This document shows, piece by piece, positions 61,401-64,000 of a stretch of DNA of 64,000 nt; position 1 is the first letter of the stretch; each line of letters begins with the position of its first letter. The notes below the pieces were generated by a model that was given only the letters and a program-made list of their open reading frames with translations, was not told the origin of the DNA and did not search any database. Source of the DNA: Eutreptiella sp. 'Long Island Sound 2002'. Its lineage: Eukaryota; Euglenozoa; Euglenophyceae; Eutreptiales; Eutreptiaceae. Both the position numbers and the translations under genes were made by a program. The stretch is taken from contig OZ038378.1 of NCBI GenBank assembly GCA_964036045.1, forward strand, positions 176,350,341 through 176,414,340, given 5' to 3'.

Positions 61401-63813
61401 AGATCATGGTGCTAGGGTGTAAACAAGCTTATCTGGCACCAGTAAAGCACGGCACATGTCACTGTGACTTTCACTTCTCATGGCCTGGCCATCCTGAATG
61501 GGTTTCAGGGTCAACAGCTTTTTGGCCCAATTATTAATGATCCGATTCTGCTCAGGGCGAAAGCATGGATGGCCCAAAGCGCCATTGTTGAAGTTTTGAC
61601 TCAAACTCTAGAATTTGGGGAGACATCGTCATTGGAGTCAATTTTAGGAGACAATAGCAGAGCTTTCCAGGGGAGGGAGGGGGCTGGGGGATGATACTCC
61701 ACCCCCCGGGCGTTGCTTTAATTTTCATTCCGGCAGGGAGGGGGGACCCCTCCCACCACCTCCCTCCCTCCCCTGGACCCCCTCCCCCCCCTCCCCCCTC
61801 CACTCTAATTCACCTGAGAATTAGGGTTTTGGGAACGTTTTTTCGTTTGGGCCAATTTCGCCCTCCCGCGCCTTCGGCGCACTTATAGCAGGGTTCTTTG
61901 GTCACTCCACTGTATCCTTTCTTCCCTCTATTGTAGACACCATGTCGCAGCGTCCCATAAGTGCGTTCTTGCGCTCCCTGGTCCAACCATGTCTCCGCGT
62001 AAAACGCGACGACGTTGTAAACGCAATCCTCTATTTTCGTTTCCAAGATAGATGGACTAGGAAGAAAAGGCAAGAGGCGTATAATGTGGCACAGAAAGCA
62101 TGTTCCACACTGTTTCTGAACACTCCAATGGCAACTCTGCGTGAGTTTATAACACAAGCAGCCGTAACGGCACGCCAAGTCCTGGTTCCTCTTCTAGTTC
62201 TGAGGGGGATGACATTGGTGAGTCCAGCTCAGGTGAGTCCAACTCTGATTGATCTTGGGCAAAGAATTTGATAACAATGAGCATTCCACTGTGTTTCCTG
62301 TTTGTGTTGCTTGGTGGTGTTTAGGTGAGGGCACAATGTATGGACCCAAAAAGATGATTTGATTACCTGTGTTCAGACATTGTGACAAATGTATATACTG
62401 AATGGGTCAATGTGGTGCATTTTTGCAATTCCTGGTCGATATGGTTCAGTCCGGCACGGGGGGGGGGGCTCCCCCCCTGGACCCCCTCCCCCCCCTTCCC
62501 TGGACCCCCTCCCCCCCCCTCCGCTCAAGCAACGCCCTGCTCCACCCCTCCCCATTAAAATCCCGAGGCTATTGCATTTGGACTTCAGCAGATTTCATTA
62601 TTTGCTTGAATTTCAATGTACCATCCTCTTTGTCGCTCAGCTGGGAAAGGGCAGGGTCCACAAAATTGGTTTCATCAACAGAAAAAGGGAACACCGCCGA
62701 ATCCTACCATCCAAAACAATGCAGTGAACCAAAAGATTGGAGATCCAACTACATTGGATTTAAACCATAATTAGGCTATCAATTTCAGGACGTTGGCAGA
62801 GGCAAGCTAATAGCCCCCTGTTGGATGTCAACCCTCACTATTTGTCCCCCACTCTATGCGAGACAGTCCCATCCCGTGGGGGATGACCCACCCCCACCAG
62901 AGACGGCATCGCCACCGTGCACGAAATCGGATATCTTAGAAAACGAGACACAAGATAGTCGTATTTGGCATTTGTGTAGTGCACCCTCAGTATTGTTTAG
63001 GCAGAACACCTGTGTGCAAGGCAGATGTGAAACTACGTCTTGTCTTGGGGTCCAGAGGTGACCGAACAGTCCTTCATGGATTTTATTTTGGTGCAATTAC
63101 CGTGTCCTACCGAGCAATCGTTGTTCCATTGTGTCCTTCACCCGGCTTAATCACACCTGTTACGAATGTTGTTGTGACCTTGAGTAGTATCAGCAGTAGA
63201 AGTAGCAGAGGGCAGGGTCTTTTCCTTCTTTTGGTGGCCAACACAACTCAAGGAACCTCAAAATTCTCAGAAAAATTGTGGTTGGAGTCCAGCCCCCCCC
63301 CCCCCCCCCCACCCACCCACCCCCCCAACCCAAATCTCCCGTGCACATTCTTGTAACCTATCCACGTATGTATCCTTTTGGAGTGCTGGGAGGAGTAATC
63401 AGGTACATCAGTTAATGTGAGCTACTGACTGTGTGTGCAGTTTTGTGAATGCTGTTCTGCTGGACTGCGACACCAGCAGTGGGCTCATCCAAGAAGACGA
63501 CCTGTTCAAGTCTGAGTACTTTTACCTCATGGCCCTGGCAGAAGAAGAGGAGGTCTCGGCTCGTAAGAAGCCCGATCCAGGGCCACAAAAGCTCCCTCTG
63601 GAAAAACCCAAACCCATCGGCGGTGTGTCCGTCTGCAGCGTGCTGCTGTTGTGCATGCCACGTGCTGCTTCCTGCTGCCTTGCCCTGTGGATTTGGTCAG
63701 CATCCGGCCGCAGCACAATGCAGAAGAAAGTGTGCGCTAGACCCCGGCCCAATCTGGCCCGTTGCAAGAGCCACATGGAGGAGCTTCTCTACGAAACGAA
63801 AATGCACCAATGA
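58277..63813 (+). CDS. Four-EF-hand calmodulin-like protein, four visible exons
   Basis: A calcium-sensor-type protein assembled from 58277-58464, 58711-58849, 59963-60038 and 63441-63813, all in phase. The EF-hand loops in order are FDEAHTGKIAVSEL, EVDSDGNVNYEK, WDTEDEGTIEASAL and LDCDTSSGLIQEDDL. Loops 2 and 3 are split by introns and restored exactly by splicing (CIIRE joins AEVDSDG; TEDE-G joins TIEAS). Only loop 2 has the D-x-D-G core, and its position 12 is Lys rather than Glu. Loops 1 and 3 lack ideal ligands, and loop 4 has one extra Ser, so calcium binding may be weak or partial. Spacing between hands is as in calmodulin and centrin. The start codon lies in an unplaced upstream exon. 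After EF4 comes an acidic then Lys/Pro-rich tail. Confidence 0.75.
58711..58849 (+). CDS. EF-hand protein exon B (EF2 and the start of EF3)
   Basis: Follows CTCTCTCAAG (an AAG acceptor) and ends at GAAG before GTTTGT, leaving one base. It contains AEVDSDGNVNYEKLLEDEKA and VVKLERQFEEWDTEDE. Confidence 0.8.
59061..59128. repeat. Three tandem copies of a 20-bp unit
   Basis: GCTGCGCCACCCCTGCTGTG repeated, with a partial fourth copy. The period is not a multiple of three, and it lies in an EF-hand gene intron. Confidence 0.95.
59963..60038 (+). CDS. EF-hand protein exon C (end of EF3)
   Basis: Follows GTCCCCTCAG and ends at AAAG before GTAACT, leaving two bases. GTIEASALKNFVCQAFNLV completes the EF3 loop and its exit helix. 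The 1.1-kb intron before it holds the 20-bp tandem repeat at 59061. Confidence 0.7.
61104..61363 (+). CDS. Coding-like segment in the large EF-hand intron
   Basis: Follows CTTTTTAG. It encodes VSATQEDLNKHMGKREPP and GAGIIDLVAYCPDELK, ending in a stop at 61361-61363. Its phase would also fit exon C, but inclusion would break EF4, so I treat it as separate, or as an alternative terminal exon. No domain recognised. Confidence 0.25.
61942..62271 (+). CDS. 109-residue ORF with KRQEAYN motif, paralogue of 37179-37328
   Basis: ATG-initiated (MSQRPISAFLRSLVQ), then VVNAILYFRFQDRW and KKRQEAYNVAQKA, then a less conserved C-terminal part. It sits inside the 3.4-kb EF-hand intron in the same orientation. 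The start-to-motif distance matches the copy at 37179. The domain is unknown to me. The short Ser/Pro-Phe N-terminus is reminiscent of transposase or DNA-binding proteins, but that is speculative. TTGTAGACACC precedes the ATG. Confidence 0.4.
   Translation: MSQRPISAFLRSLVQPCLRVKRDDVVNAILYFRFQDRWTRKKRQEAYNVAQKACSTLFLNTPMATLREFITQAAVTARQVLVPLLVLRGMTLVSPAQVSPTLIDLGQRI
62272..63440. other. Rest of the EF-hand intron
   Basis: G/C-runs at 62460-62522 with repeated CTGGACCCCCTCCCCCCC units (also at 61774-61790), and poly-C at 63294-63310. No exon seen. Confidence 0.45.
63441..63813 (+). CDS. EF-hand protein last exon (EF4 and tail)
   Basis: Follows GTGTGTGCAG; one base plus two from exon C give Ser. 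It encodes FVNAVLLDCDTSSGLIQED, then FYLMALAEEEEVSARKKPD and KLPLEKPKPIGG. The frame stays open to TGA 63811-63813. A small intron at 63623-63700 is possible (GTGTGT...GGTCAG, phase-compatible); it would remove a hydrophobic Cys-rich stretch that looks out of place. Confidence 0.65.
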
Positions 63814-63869
63814 GACCCTTCTTCGCTTTGATGGCTAATCCCCCGCATTCAACCACAACGGTGGCTTGT

Positions 63870-63920
63870 AAGGGGGCGTACCGTGCGCTGTGCGCGCGCT
63901 GCGCGCACGCTGTGTGAAAA
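63870..63920. repeat. CG-rich palindromic stretch
   Basis: GTGCGCTGTGCGCGCGC and GCGCGCACGC are complementary over about 10 bp and could form a hairpin just downstream of the EF-hand gene stop. It might act in 3'-end formation, but no poly(A) signal is evident. Confidence 0.5.
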
Positions 63921-64000
63921 GTAGGCCATTCTCCACCACCGGTAGGCAGTTTTTTGGGTGTAGGATTGCCGCAGGGTACTACCGCCATTGTGTATCCTTG

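Overview
The window is nuclear DNA of a eukaryote, most likely a protist. Coding sequence sits in GC-rich exons separated by long GT-AG introns (0.25 to 3.4 kb). Non-coding DNA is full of G or C homopolymers, microsatellites and short inverted-repeat elements, and I see no operons or bacterial ribosome-binding sites. I cannot name the lineage. A single-pass receptor-type adenylyl cyclase suggests a unicellular eukaryote. All genes I can support are on the + strand.

Layout. 0-2.1 kb: the end of a retroelement, with an RNase H-like domain at the left edge followed by decayed coding sequence. 4.4-13.9 kb: a five-exon receptor adenylyl cyclase with extracellular IPT/TIG-like repeats, one membrane helix and a class III catalytic domain; introns 3 and 4 carry small inverted-repeat elements. 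14-25 kb: mostly non-coding and more AT-rich from about 16.3 kb, with repeats and weak ORFs. 25.2-28.5 kb: a retroelement of about 3.3 kb with a reverse transcriptase of unusual active site (YRDN), flanked by direct repeats of about 113 bp. 28.5-30.9 kb: GATC-rich repeats related to those flanks. 31-46.2 kb: phase-compatible exons that may be one gene or two (a Pro/Gln/Ser/Thr-rich exon, two duplicated ZZ-like zinc-finger exons, and a TPR-like C-terminal part ending in a SUMO-interaction-like motif). 46-58 kb: repeat-rich DNA with a terminal exon at 51.8 kb, an eroded hAT/TTF-type transposase at 53.2-54.1 kb, a 131-bp tandem array and a Cys-rich transposase-like tail. 58.3-63.8 kb: a four-EF-hand calmodulin-like protein assembled from four exons.

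The strongest calls are the cyclase, the EF-hand protein, the TPR exons and the reverse transcriptase. In the first three, domains are rebuilt exactly across predicted splice junctions. Calcium-binding and cyclic-nucleotide genes lie in one window, but nothing in the sequence links them functionally. The most unusual features are the YRDN reverse transcriptase with its flanking repeats, a set of homopolymer-bounded inverted-repeat elements inside introns, the symmetric duplication of a zinc-finger exon, and a two-copy domain of unknown type (shared RRQEAYN/KRQEAYN motif) at 37.2 and 61.9 kb.
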